Below are positions 1 to 6,459 of a stretch of 7,196 nucleotides of DNA, piece after piece. Every line of letters begins with the position of its first letter. Within the stretch, counting starts at the first letter, position 1. Position numbers and translations under genes: made by a program. Origin of the DNA: an uncultured Paraglaciecola sp. (GTDB lineage: Bacteria; Pseudomonadota; Gammaproteobacteria; Enterobacterales; Alteromonadaceae); contig CAJQKX010000399.1 in NCBI GenBank assembly GCA_905479025.1, positions 1-7,196 of the forward strand. Direction: 5' to 3'. Under the pieces are notes generated by a model. The model was not told where the DNA came from and did not search any database. It worked only from the letters and a program-made list of their open reading frames with translations.

Positions 1-164
1 GAACATTTCTTACATAGAACATTCAAGACATCGCAGTATGAACGGATTTATGCTCAATTTACTGGCAGGATTAGTAGCTTATTGCTTAAAGAAAGATAAG
101 CCATCCCTTAATTTAACTGACGTAGAGCTTAACGCTATGATCGTTGCTTAAGCAGATCTGGGGT
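1..164 (+). mobile_element. Right end of an IS982-family insertion sequence (left part outside window)
   Basis: The window opens inside an insertion sequence. The evidence is the C-terminal end of an IS982-type transposase, followed 13 bases after its stop by CTGGGGT (158-164). IS982-family elements are known to have ends of the AC(C)CC... type, so a right end reading ...GGGGT fits. The element interrupts a DUF2855-type gene that resumes immediately afterwards. The exact boundary (164, give or take about 10 bases) is inferred: the left end and target duplication are outside the window. Orientation is taken from the transposase. Confidence 0.7.
2..151 (+). CDS. IS982-family transposase, C-terminal fragment (5' end beyond window)
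   Basis: This is the last 49 codons of a transposase, read from the first complete codon to the TAA at 149-151. The residues [19 protein letters not shown], followed by [15 protein letters not shown], match the conserved C-terminal end of IS982-family DDE transposases (typically [18 protein letters not shown]...KKPSL). These enzymes cut the element ends and join them to target DNA. The catalytic Asp/Asp/Glu residues, including the Glu of the RxxIET region, would lie upstream of the window. Whether the element is intact and active therefore cannot be judged. No stop or frameshift is seen in the visible part. Confidence 0.82.
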   Translation, partial: NISYIEHSRHRSMNGFMLNLLAGLVAYCLKKDKPSLNLTDVELNAMIVA

Positions 165-496
165 TAAGTAGATCGCATAAACACCTTGGCGACAACATGA
201 AGTTTTGTTCAAATGTTGGTTTCACCCACTGGGAAGATGGCGGTATGGGCGCTGATTTTATTCAACAGCGTAGCGAAATGTTTTTCGCTCCCTCTCATAT
301 TCAAAAGCGTCTCAAAGACTTGGGACCAGAAGTATTCGAGCAAAAAACTACGGCTTTTATGCAGTCTACTATCCGCAGAAATGCCAGTTGGTTGAAGTTG
401 ACTCAGCTTAACGGGTCACATGGTTTAACCGAAGATTATCTAAATGTGTGTGAAGGTAAGGTTAACCCTGAAGCCGGATTAGTTGTTGAAATGTGA
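165..496 (+). pseudogene. DUF2855-family protein, 3' fragment cut by the IS982 insertion
   Basis: The reading frame runs without a stop from just after the transposase TAA to the TGA at 494-496. Its residues HKHLGDNMKFCSNVGFTHWE, then MFFAPSHIQKRLKDLG, WLKL, and a C-terminal VCEGKVNPEAGLVVEM, match the C-terminal third of DUF2855 proteins as I know them. That family has an LH.HFGD...VG.THW stretch, FFAP..I.KR..DWG, and an ending of the form LdGrvdPa.GhvlsL. The family is normally some 350-360 residues, of unknown biochemical function and sometimes likened to reductase/dehydrogenase folds. Only about 105 residues remain here. The ATG at 197 is an internal family methionine with no convincing ribosome binding site before it, so a functional 99-residue product is unlikely. 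An ERIC-like repeat starts 2 bases after the stop. Confidence 0.68.
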
Positions 497-498
497 TT

Positions 499-642
499 TA
501 TACCTGTGCCCCTTAAACTACAGCGTTGTTATCTGCTCTCACTCACCCCAATCGGTAACCGACGTTGCACCTAGTGTGTAACTAAGCTTACGGGACTGAG
601 TTCCTCTGCCGCCTAGCTGAAACTCCAATGGCTTTGGGTATA
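499..642. repeat. ERIC-like (IRU) palindromic intergenic repeat
   Basis: The stretch begins TATACC (499-504) and ends GGTATA (637-642), with related sequence inside each end: ...ACTACAGCGTTG on the left and ...AGCTGAAACTCCAATGG on the right. Between them lie CTCTCACTCACCCCAAT (536-552) and CTGCCGCCTAGCTG (606-619). These landmarks follow the ERIC consensus as I remember it: TATACC ends, GCGTTGGCTG.C.TCGCTCACCCC core, GTAAGCTC, and TGCCGCC..CTGCAACTC...GGGTATA. The element is about 144 bases against about 127 for the enterobacterial form. The extra length sits near the middle, where TCGGTAACCGA (552-562) forms its own short palindrome. It lies between convergent genes, where ERICs commonly occur, and its fold could end transcription from either side. 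Confidence 0.75.
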
Positions 643-658
643 TGGGCAAAACAATAAA

Positions 659-1279
659 TCAATCTGAGTCCGGAAGCAAAACCTCAACGTTACCTGCTGT
701 GATATTGATGAGTTCAGCCTTAAACGTGCTTAGTTCGCTTGTGGCAATTGCAATACTTAGTGTCACTTGCTGAGCATAATCAGGTTCAATATCCTGGACA
801 TCATAACGTGTTAGTAATCGAGATATGTTGCCATCATGGGTATAGTCGAAGGTTAATAGAACGGTAGTACGTGCCACCTTAAGCTTCATGGGTAAATCTG
901 TTAGCACTTGCGATACAGCATCAGAATAGGCCCGTTGTAACCCGCCAGTGCCAAGCTTAGTGCCACCAAAGTAGCGAACTACGACCACCATAATATCACC
1001 GTAACCACTGTATTCGAGTACTTTTAACATCGGCATGCCTGCTGTTCCATTAGGTTCGCCGTCATCACTCATGGAACGAATAGTCGTATTGGGTGCACCC
1101 GCTATATAAGCCCAGCACACATGATTAGCGTGAGGGTGTTGTTTACGTATAGTTCGGATGAAATCGTCTGCTTCTTGGCGGCTGGTAGCAGGCGCAACAA
1201 AGCCTAGAAATTTGCTGCGCTTCACTTCTTGCTCAATCTGGCATTCTTTTGCTGGGACTTGATAGCTTGCTAATGTCAA
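659..1279 (-). CDS. yigZ: YigZ / IMPACT (UPF0029) family protein
   Basis: The product has 206 residues, almost the length of E. coli YigZ (about 204). The N-terminal UPF0029 domain (roughly 15-125) carries the near-invariant SDDGEPNGTAGMPML (71-85) and the family signature VVVVRYFGGTKLGTGGLQRA (98-117). The C-terminal part (about 138-200) fits the small alpha/beta DUF1949 domain. The family is cytoplasmic and related to eukaryotic IMPACT, a regulator of Gcn2. Its bacterial role is unsettled, with nucleic-acid or translation-linked binding proposed. The start is TTG at 1279: there is an in-frame TGA 18 bases upstream, no ATG or GTG between, the next methionine is at residue 70, and the family N-terminus (YxVPA...E...KRSKF) begins right there. 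The transporter gene stops 4 bases upstream, so translation is probably coupled. Only a weak G-rich stretch serves as ribosome binding site. Confidence 0.95.
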   Translation of the reverse strand: MTLASYQVPAKECQIEQEVKRSKFLGFVAPATSRQEADDFIRTIRKQHPHANHVCWAYIAGAPNTTIRSMSDDGEPNGTAGMPMLKVLEYSGYGDIMVVVVRYFGGTKLGTGGLQRAYSDAVSQVLTDLPMKLKVARTTVLLTFDYTHDGNISRLLTRYDVQDIEPDYAQQVTLSIAIATSELSTFKAELINITAGNVEVLLPDSD

Positions 1280-1283
1280 AACA

Positions 1284-2159
1284 TTAGGCCCACATCACTA
1301 GAATGGCAGCTGCAGCGATAAGTAATAAACCTAGGATTTCATGTTTTTGTACTTTGTTTTTCAACCAAAAAATGGCGACCAGCATGGTTAATAATACTTC
1401 AACTTGGCCTAATGTTTTCACATAAGCAACATGATGTAATGACACCGCACTAAACCAGCATATGGTACCAAAACAGCTGATAATACTTGTGGCTAAGGTC
1501 ATCTTTACATTATTTTTTAATGCGATAAAAGTGCTTCTGTTTTTGACCGCGATATAACTCACAAGTAAGGTAGTTTGAATACATAACACCCATACCAACA
1601 CCCAAGCAGCACTGTGAGGGAATGGCACATTGAGTAAATGACTCGCTTCCCTGACAAATAATGATGTCAACGCAAAACAGGTGCCACAAGCCAAACCTAT
1701 TATCACTGTTTTAATGCTTAACTGACCTTTTCTACCGCCACCTGAGAGCACAAATATCGCCGCCGCACCCACTAAGATGCCTATCCAACCAAATAGACTC
1801 AGTTGACTGCCAAAAAATACAGTCCCTAATACACCGGCCACTAAAGCCTCGCTTTTGGCCAGCCCCGCGCCGACAGAAAAATTCTTTTGTTTAAACAAAA
1901 TGACCATTAATGAAGTAGCAGAAATTTGCATTACAGAGGCGAGTAAAACAAGGAGTACAAATTTAAGGGAGAACTCAGGGATGTCTTGATTTGAAAAGAT
2001 GTAAAGCAGCAACAGGTATATCAGAGCAATGGGCGGCGCAAATAAAAAGCGAGCCAAGGTCACACCCGAGGTACTCATATTAGCACTTAGCTTACTTTGC
2101 AAAGCGTTACGAAACGTCTGCAATACCACCGCACTTAGTGTAAAGAAAACCCAACTCAC
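1284..2159 (-). CDS. DMT superfamily (EamA-like) membrane transporter
   Basis: This is a 291-residue, almost wholly hydrophobic protein with about ten membrane segments (near residues 2-17, 36-55, 66-88, 93-115, 119-139, 149-168, 183-204, 220-240, 245-266 and 274-291). That is the 5+5 layout of the drug/metabolite transporter superfamily. The stretch KTLGQVEVLLTMLVAIFWL followed by HEILGLLLIAAAAILV corresponds to the typical DMT ending (a Glu in helix 9, then a final G..LI.... helix). Such proteins sit in the inner membrane and usually export metabolites; the substrate cannot be told from sequence. The start is GTG at 2159: an in-frame TAG lies 21 bases upstream, no ATG is available in frame, and GAGAGA lies 6 bases before the GTG. 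It is the first gene of a leftward pair with yigZ and diverges from the large membrane protein gene. Confidence 0.88.
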   Translation of the reverse strand: MSWVFFTLSAVVLQTFRNALQSKLSANMSTSGVTLARFLFAPPIALIYLLLLYIFSNQDIPEFSLKFVLLVLLASVMQISATSLMVILFKQKNFSVGAGLAKSEALVAGVLGTVFFGSQLSLFGWIGILVGAAAIFVLSGGGRKGQLSIKTVIIGLACGTCFALTSLFVREASHLLNVPFPHSAAWVLVWVLCIQTTLLVSYIAVKNRSTFIALKNNVKMTLATSIISCFGTICWFSAVSLHHVAYVKTLGQVEVLLTMLVAIFWLKNKVQKHEILGLLLIAAAAILVMWA

Positions 2160-2187
2160 AGAAAATCTCTCATCAATCTAAAAACCG

Positions 2188-2216
2188 ATATTACCTCACC
2201 TGTGCATGAATGTTTC
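2188..2216 (-). promoter_or_regulatory. Candidate sigma-70 promoter for the DMT transporter-yigZ operon
   Basis: On the minus strand the -10 hexamer TAATAT (2193-2188) is preceded, after a 17-base spacer, by GAAACA (2216-2211), a weak -35. Transcription would start near 2181, giving a leader of about 20 bases before the GTG at 2159. The -10 is good and the spacing ideal, but the -35 matches only the ACA half of TTGACA. Support is by eye only. Confidence 0.4.
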
Positions 2217-2242
2217 ATCATCTGCAAACATAAACAGTATTT

Positions 2243-2256
2243 TTGATGTCTATCAA
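2243..2256 (+). promoter_or_regulatory. Perfect FNR-type binding site (TTGAT-GTCT-ATCAA)
   Basis: TTGATGTCTATCAA matches the FNR consensus TTGAT-N4-ATCAA in all ten defined bases, and the flanking bases extend the palindrome to TTTGAT/ATCAAA. The centre is at 2249.5. In a class II FNR promoter the box is centred at -41.5, which would place the start of transcription at about 2291. At the matching -10 position is an extended -10-like TGC-TAAACC (2276-2284). This fits the large gene starting at 2319, with a leader of about 28 bases. FNR (EtrA/Anr in relatives) acts when oxygen is low. The site also lies about 68 bases upstream of the putative start of the leftward operon. CRP boxes (TGTGA-N6-TCACA) differ at the key base, so FNR is preferred. 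Confidence 0.6.
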
Positions 2257-2275
2257 AGCCAATTTATTTGCCTTG

Positions 2276-2284
2276 TGCTAAACC
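2276..2284 (+). promoter_or_regulatory. Candidate extended -10 element of the large gene's FNR-dependent promoter
   Basis: TG at 2276-2277, one base, then TAAACC gives a weak extended -10. On its own it would not be called. It is listed because it falls where a class II FNR promoter built on the box at 2243-2256 would need it, as activator-dependent promoters often have poor hexamers. A second weak pair, TTGATG (2243) with TATTTG (2265), is possible but uses the FNR box itself as -35. Confidence 0.3.
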
Positions 2285-2305
2285 AGCACACTCGATAAAA
2301 GCACA

Positions 2306-2310
2306 TAAGG
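2306..2310 (+). promoter_or_regulatory. Ribosome binding site that decides the start of the large gene
   Basis: TAAGG ends 8 bases before the GTG at 2319, an ideal spacing. The first in-frame start-type codon, TTG at 2268, has no such site and would add 17 polar and basic residues in front of what is otherwise a clean signal peptide. GTG 2319 is therefore the preferred start. The predicted FNR-dependent transcript start (about 2291) also lies downstream of 2268. Confidence 0.65.
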
Positions 2311-2318
2311 CAATATCC

Positions 2319-5300
2319 GTGGTCAAAATCAATGCTCTGCGCAATCTGTTTATCTTTTTTCTTCTAACCTCATTTTCATCTTTTGCTGAGGAATTTGTTC
2401 CCGAGCAATTGAAAAACTGGGAGGCATGGGTACTCAAAGATAGCAAAAGCCTGAGCTGCCCTTTTATCAACCAAAGTGAATATAGCAACATAAACAACCA
2501 CATTTGCGCATGGCCTAACGTATTAAATATAAACGTTGATCAGCAGGGAGCCGAATTTCAACACTCATGGGAAGTGCTGAGTAAAAGTATTGTCCCATTG
2601 TTGGGAAATAACAAATATTGGCCAATTGAATTAAAGGTCAATGGCAAAAAAACGCCAATTCTGAGTCACAAAAACCAACCTTTTATTGAATTAGAAAAAG
2701 GTCAATACGTCATTGAAGGTAGATTAAGTTGGCAAGAAATGCCAAGCAGTATTTCATTACCTGGACAAATTGCCCAAGTGAATCTGTCTATTTATGGCCA
2801 GGAAATTAGCTTTCCGAAAATTCAAAATAACCAGTTATGGTTTCAAGAATCAACCCAAGGTCAGGCTACACAAGAGACTCTCAGTGTGCGGGTAGTAAGA
2901 AAAATTAGTGACGGCCCTTACATAAAGCTCAAAACGCTTATTTCTGTGGATGTCTCTGGAAAAATGCGCGAAGTTGCCCTTGGTCAAGTGCTACCTAAAA
3001 ACTTTGACCTCGTAGGTATCCAAAGTGAAACACCTGCTTTCTTAGACGCCGATGGTGTTCTGCACGCAAAATTAAAGCCAGGCAGTTGGAAAATTGTGGT
3101 TGACGCTTATTCACTTCCAACTAACCTAGAATGGCAACGCCCAGCTCAATCACACCATTGGCCAAAAAATGAGGTTTGGGCATTCGAAACCAATGAGAAA
3201 TTACGCTTTGGTAAGCTTAGTGGCGCTAACATTATTGACAGTGGCCAAGTAGATATGCCTGAAGCTTGGTACAACTATCCAGCCTATTTACTGTCTGAAA
3301 ATAACTCGCTGCGTTATGACATCCAGCATAGAGGTAAACCCTTGCATTTGGAAAATCAATTGACGTTAGATCGCACATTATGGGTATCTTTCGACAATGC
3401 CCTTTATTCATTTAAAGACAAGGTGACGGGCAGCATGGTTGAAGGTTGGCGCTTAAGTGTGTCTGCGCCTTTTATTCTTGAATCAGCCGAAGATCAAGAT
3501 GGCGCAGTGCTCATCACCAGCATAGCTGAAGAGGAAAGGGGTATAGAAAACCGTTATTCTCAAGTTGATATTAACGCTAGCGGTATAGTTAATGCGACAT
3601 CTACCCTGCCGGTAGCAGGTTGGGAAAGTGATTTTGAACGCGTAACCATGACTTTAAATTTACCTCCGGGTAATAAGCTCTTTGCCGTTTTTGGAGCAGA
3701 TAGCGTATCGGATAGCTGGTGGAGTAGTTGGTCAATTTGGGCTAGTTTCATTGTATTATTGGCTTCACTGGCTGCATATCGTTTATCTGGTTTAGTTGCT
3801 GGGATAATGACAGCGTTAATGTTATTGGCCGTTTATCAAGAAAATAGCGCGCCGGTGATTGTTATGCTCAATTTATTAGTGGCTATTGCCGTTAGAAAGC
3901 ATCAGCCATTCGACAAACTTAAAGCAACTGCAAAAATGTATTGGGCCGCAAGCGCGGCAATGGCGTTGGGTTCAATTTTATTCTTTAGTGCCACACAACT
4001 CCGTAACGTGATCTATCCTCAGTTGGAAACTGGCAACACAAATATATATCACCAAAGCGCAGATAATGGTGTGGCAAATAGAAGTACTGAGATGCGTTCT
4101 GCACAACCAAGGCAAAAACTCAGCATTCTTCAAGAGGAGGCGGATGTTGAAATGGTAACAGCCAATGGCGCAAGAATAAGAAAAGCGGATTCTTTTATGG
4201 AACGTTATCAGTCTGATGCATTACTGCAAGCAGGCTCCGGCATGCCAAACTGGAGTTGGCATCGGTATTCTCTTACTTGGAACAGTCCGGTTGCTGAGGG
4301 ACAAACGTTTGAACTGATTGTTTTATCCAAAACCACTTACAAAATTTTGAAATTAACAGGCATTGCCTTGATGCTACTTTGGTTATATTTTTTGCTAAAA
4401 GACGCTATAAAACCGGTCATTAATAGATTCAAACATACATCAACAGTTGCGTTACTAGCAGCCGTATTCTTGATGCCCGTTTATACACCAACTGCACAAG
4501 CCAATAGTTTCCCCAGCCAAGCGATGCTTGAAGAATTGAAGACTAGATTACTCGAAGCGCCAGATTGCGCGCCAGTCTGTGCATCAATCAATTCGATGCA
4601 AGTATCTGCTGACAGTAATGTCTTAACTCTCAAACTGACCATTCATGCCAATAGTCAAAGCGCAGTTGCTTTGCCCCGCTCCCAGTTTTGGCAAGGGCAA
4701 TCATTTATCTTGAATAATAAACCTTTGTTAGGTGTGTACCGTCAAAATAGCTGGTTATACGTGCCGGTTTCTAAAGGTATTTCGACTTTAGTTATCACTG
4801 GCCGCTTAATTTCCGTCGATAACTTCCAGCTTAGGTTTAAAGACAAACCTAAACGCATCGATATCGAAAAGTTCGGAAATTGGGAAATTGTTGGGACACA
4901 AGCTAACGTTTTGACAGGTAATACCCTGGAGTTTTTGGCAAAAGTAAATACCAGTCAATTGGATTCATCAGTATCCACTCGTTTTAAACAACAACCTTTT
5001 GTAAAAGTGACTAGGGTGTTGACCATCGACAAAATGTGGACAGTGAAAACCGAGGTGCAACGCATCGCACCTAATATGGGATCACTCAATCTCATGATCC
5101 CAACACTTCCTGGTGAACATGTTATCAGTGATGACATTACAGTTGAAAACAATCAAGTTGCCGTCACTATTTCAGCGGGTGAAAGCGTATTTAATTGGAC
5201 GTCGACATTAGATCGCAATCACACCATGCAGCTCATGGCTCCCGACAACAAACATTTAATCGAAAGGTGGCAAATTGTTATTAGCCCTTCTTGGCATTTG

Positions 5301-6371
5301 GGCTTAGAGGGGTTACCCATGATTCTGGAACAACAGAATGCCTTGGATTATTTCAGCTATTCATTTTATCCCTACTCAGGCGAATCGTTAAACCTTGCTA
5401 TCACTCGCCCAAGTGCAGTTAAAGGAGAAGCCTTAGCGATAGATAGCGTCAATCTACATATTGACCAAGGCACTCGTACATCAAAGCTTGAACTGGCCTT
5501 TAATTATCGCAGTACCCGAGGTGGTGAGCATGACATTGATTTGCCGGTCAATTTTCAACTAAAAGAAGTTAAAACAGATGGAAAGTTAATTAATCTACAA
5601 CCTGAGTCTGGCCAATTGGCTATTCCTATTTCGCCTGGCACACACAATATTCAGATCACCATGCGTTCTAATGTTGAAAATTCACGGGTGTTTTCACCGC
5701 CCAAAATTAATCTAAATGCACCATCAAGCAACATCACTACTAAAGTGAATGTCAGTAACCAGCACTGGATATTATGGGCTAAAGGTCCACTTTTAGGCCC
5801 TGCGATACTGTACTGGGGTGAATTATTGGCTTTTGTTCTTATCGCCTTATTGGTTGCTCGTGTGAAGTTTTCACCTCTTAGTACAGTGCAATGGTTAATA
5901 CTTGGGTTGGGACTAAGTTTAAATAACTGGGGCGTTTTGGTGTTGATTGCACTTTGGTTTTCCTCAATCACAGCCAGCCAATATAGACCAAAAGGAATCC
6001 AAAGAGGCTTGTTCAACCTGTCACAACTCTTTTTGTATGCCTTTTCAGCTGTGGCAATAATTTCTCTGATTGCTGTTGTACCCATTAGTTTGCTGAGTAG
6101 CCCCAGCATGGGCATTAAAGGTTATCAATCTTATGGCAATACGCTTACTTGGTTTGCCGATAAAGCTGATGGTCAGTTACCTACTGTTACTATCTTGAGT
6201 ATTTCGGTGTGGTTCTACAAAGCCATCATGTTGGTGTGGGTAATTTGGTTGAGCACATCCATATTAAGCTGGATTAAGTGGGCATGGGAAACCATAGGTA
6301 TTCATGATTATTGGCAGTCTTTGCCTCCCAAAAAAAATAAAGCTGAAAAAACGCTGCCTGTGCAAGATTAA
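2319..6371 (+). CDS. Large exported multi-spanning inner-membrane protein built from two homologous halves; function unknown
   Basis: From GTG 2319 the product has 1350 residues. I recognise the general type (conserved hypothetical membrane proteins of proteobacteria) but no named family or catalytic motif. Order: signal peptide 1-23 (hydrophobic LFIFFLLTSFSSFA, cut after SFA); beta-rich periplasmic region about 24-465; four helices (about 471-487, 490-506, 511-525, 540-557); a polar periplasmic loop of about 115 residues; helix 674-693; a basic cytoplasmic turn; a signal-peptide-like helix 708-728 ending AQA; a second beta-rich periplasmic region about 729-1158; helices near 1164-1182, 1189-1201, 1204-1219, 1237-1259 and 1293-1314; a lysine-rich cytoplasmic tail. 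Basic residues fall on the predicted cytoplasmic sides throughout. The two halves align in order, showing an ancient duplication. Only four cysteines remain (47, 63, 750, 754), one pair per half. The gene stands alone, divergent from the transporter operon, behind an FNR-type box. A role as an envelope scaffold or sensor would be a guess. Confidence 0.85.
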   Translation: MVKINALRNLFIFFLLTSFSSFAEEFVPEQLKNWEAWVLKDSKSLSCPFINQSEYSNINNHICAWPNVLNINVDQQGAEFQHSWEVLSKSIVPLLGNNKYWPIELKVNGKKTPILSHKNQPFIELEKGQYVIEGRLSWQEMPSSISLPGQIAQVNLSIYGQEISFPKIQNNQLWFQESTQGQATQETLSVRVVRKISDGPYIKLKTLISVDVSGKMREVALGQVLPKNFDLVGIQSETPAFLDADGVLHAKLKPGSWKIVVDAYSLPTNLEWQRPAQSHHWPKNEVWAFETNEKLRFGKLSGANIIDSGQVDMPEAWYNYPAYLLSENNSLRYDIQHRGKPLHLENQLTLDRTLWVSFDNALYSFKDKVTGSMVEGWRLSVSAPFILESAEDQDGAVLITSIAEEERGIENRYSQVDINASGIVNATSTLPVAGWESDFERVTMTLNLPPGNKLFAVFGADSVSDSWWSSWSIWASFIVLLASLAAYRLSGLVAGIMTALMLLAVYQENSAPVIVMLNLLVAIAVRKHQPFDKLKATAKMYWAASAAMALGSILFFSATQLRNVIYPQLETGNTNIYHQSADNGVANRSTEMRSAQPRQKLSILQEEADVEMVTANGARIRKADSFMERYQSDALLQAGSGMPNWSWHRYSLTWNSPVAEGQTFELIVLSKTTYKILKLTGIALMLLWLYFLLKDAIKPVINRFKHTSTVALLAAVFLMPVYTPTAQANSFPSQAMLEELKTRLLEAPDCAPVCASINSMQVSADSNVLTLKLTIHANSQSAVALPRSQFWQGQSFILNNKPLLGVYRQNSWLYVPVSKGISTLVITGRLISVDNFQLRFKDKPKRIDIEKFGNWEIVGTQANVLTGNTLEFLAKVNTSQLDSSVSTRFKQQPFVKVTRVLTIDKMWTVKTEVQRIAPNMGSLNLMIPTLPGEHVISDDITVENNQVAVTISAGESVFNWTSTLDRNHTMQLMAPDNKHLIERWQIVISPSWHLGLEGLPMILEQQNALDYFSYSFYPYSGESLNLAITRPSAVKGEALAIDSVNLHIDQGTRTSKLELAFNYRSTRGGEHDIDLPVNFQLKEVKTDGKLINLQPESGQLAIPISPGTHNIQITMRSNVENSRVFSPPKINLNAPSSNITTKVNVSNQHWILWAKGPLLGPAILYWGELLAFVLIALLVARVKFSPLSTVQWLILGLGLSLNNWGVLVLIALWFSSITASQYRPKGIQRGLFNLSQLFLYAFSAVAIISLIAVVPISLLSSPSMGIKGYQSYGNTLTWFADKADGQLPTVTILSISVWFYKAIMLVWVIWLSTSILSWIKWAWETIGIHDYWQSLPPKKNKAEKTLPVQD

Positions 6372-6402
6372 TGTCTGCTGTGTTAAATCAAAACTTTTGA
6401 CA

Positions 6403-6432
6403 TCAACTCAACAGGCAGTAATGTTGAGTTGA
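6403..6432 (+). terminator. Perfect 11-bp hairpin after the large gene, possible terminator
   Basis: TCAACTCAACA (6403-6413) and TGTTGAGTTGA (6422-6432) are perfect complements around an 8-base loop, 31 bases after the stop at 6371. The position suits a transcription end. The stem is AT-rich and no T-run follows (CGCTTGTCATT comes next), so it is not a canonical intrinsic terminator. It could act as a 3' stabilising hairpin or with Rho. Confidence 0.45.
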
Positions 6433-6444
6433 CGCTTGTCATTT

Positions 6445-6459
6445 ATTGACGACGTCAAT
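6445..6459. repeat. Palindrome ATTGACG-A-CGTCAAT
   Basis: This is a perfect 7-bp inverted repeat around one central base, 12 bases after the hairpin. TTGACG also occurs at 6429-6434, so the region holds three copies of the half-site. It could be a second stem of a terminator structure or an operator. No gene start lies close by to be controlled, so its role is unknown. Confidence 0.4.

Noticed and set aside
197..496. Treating the 99-codon frame as a complete small gene.
   Set aside because: The family similarity continues upstream of ATG 197 in the same frame (HKHLGDN), so this is the tail of a longer, interrupted gene.
2264..2503. 79-residue minus-strand frame across the start of the large gene.
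   Set aside because: It runs opposite the signal peptide region, so its hydrophobic look is the complement of that coding sequence. It has no independent support.
3560..3751. 63-residue minus-strand frame inside the large gene.
   Set aside because: Antisense shadow without start signals or motifs.
5651..6115. 154-residue minus-strand frame inside the large gene.
   Set aside because: It lies opposite a well-supported coding frame with conserved membrane segments and shows no protein family features; an antisense shadow.
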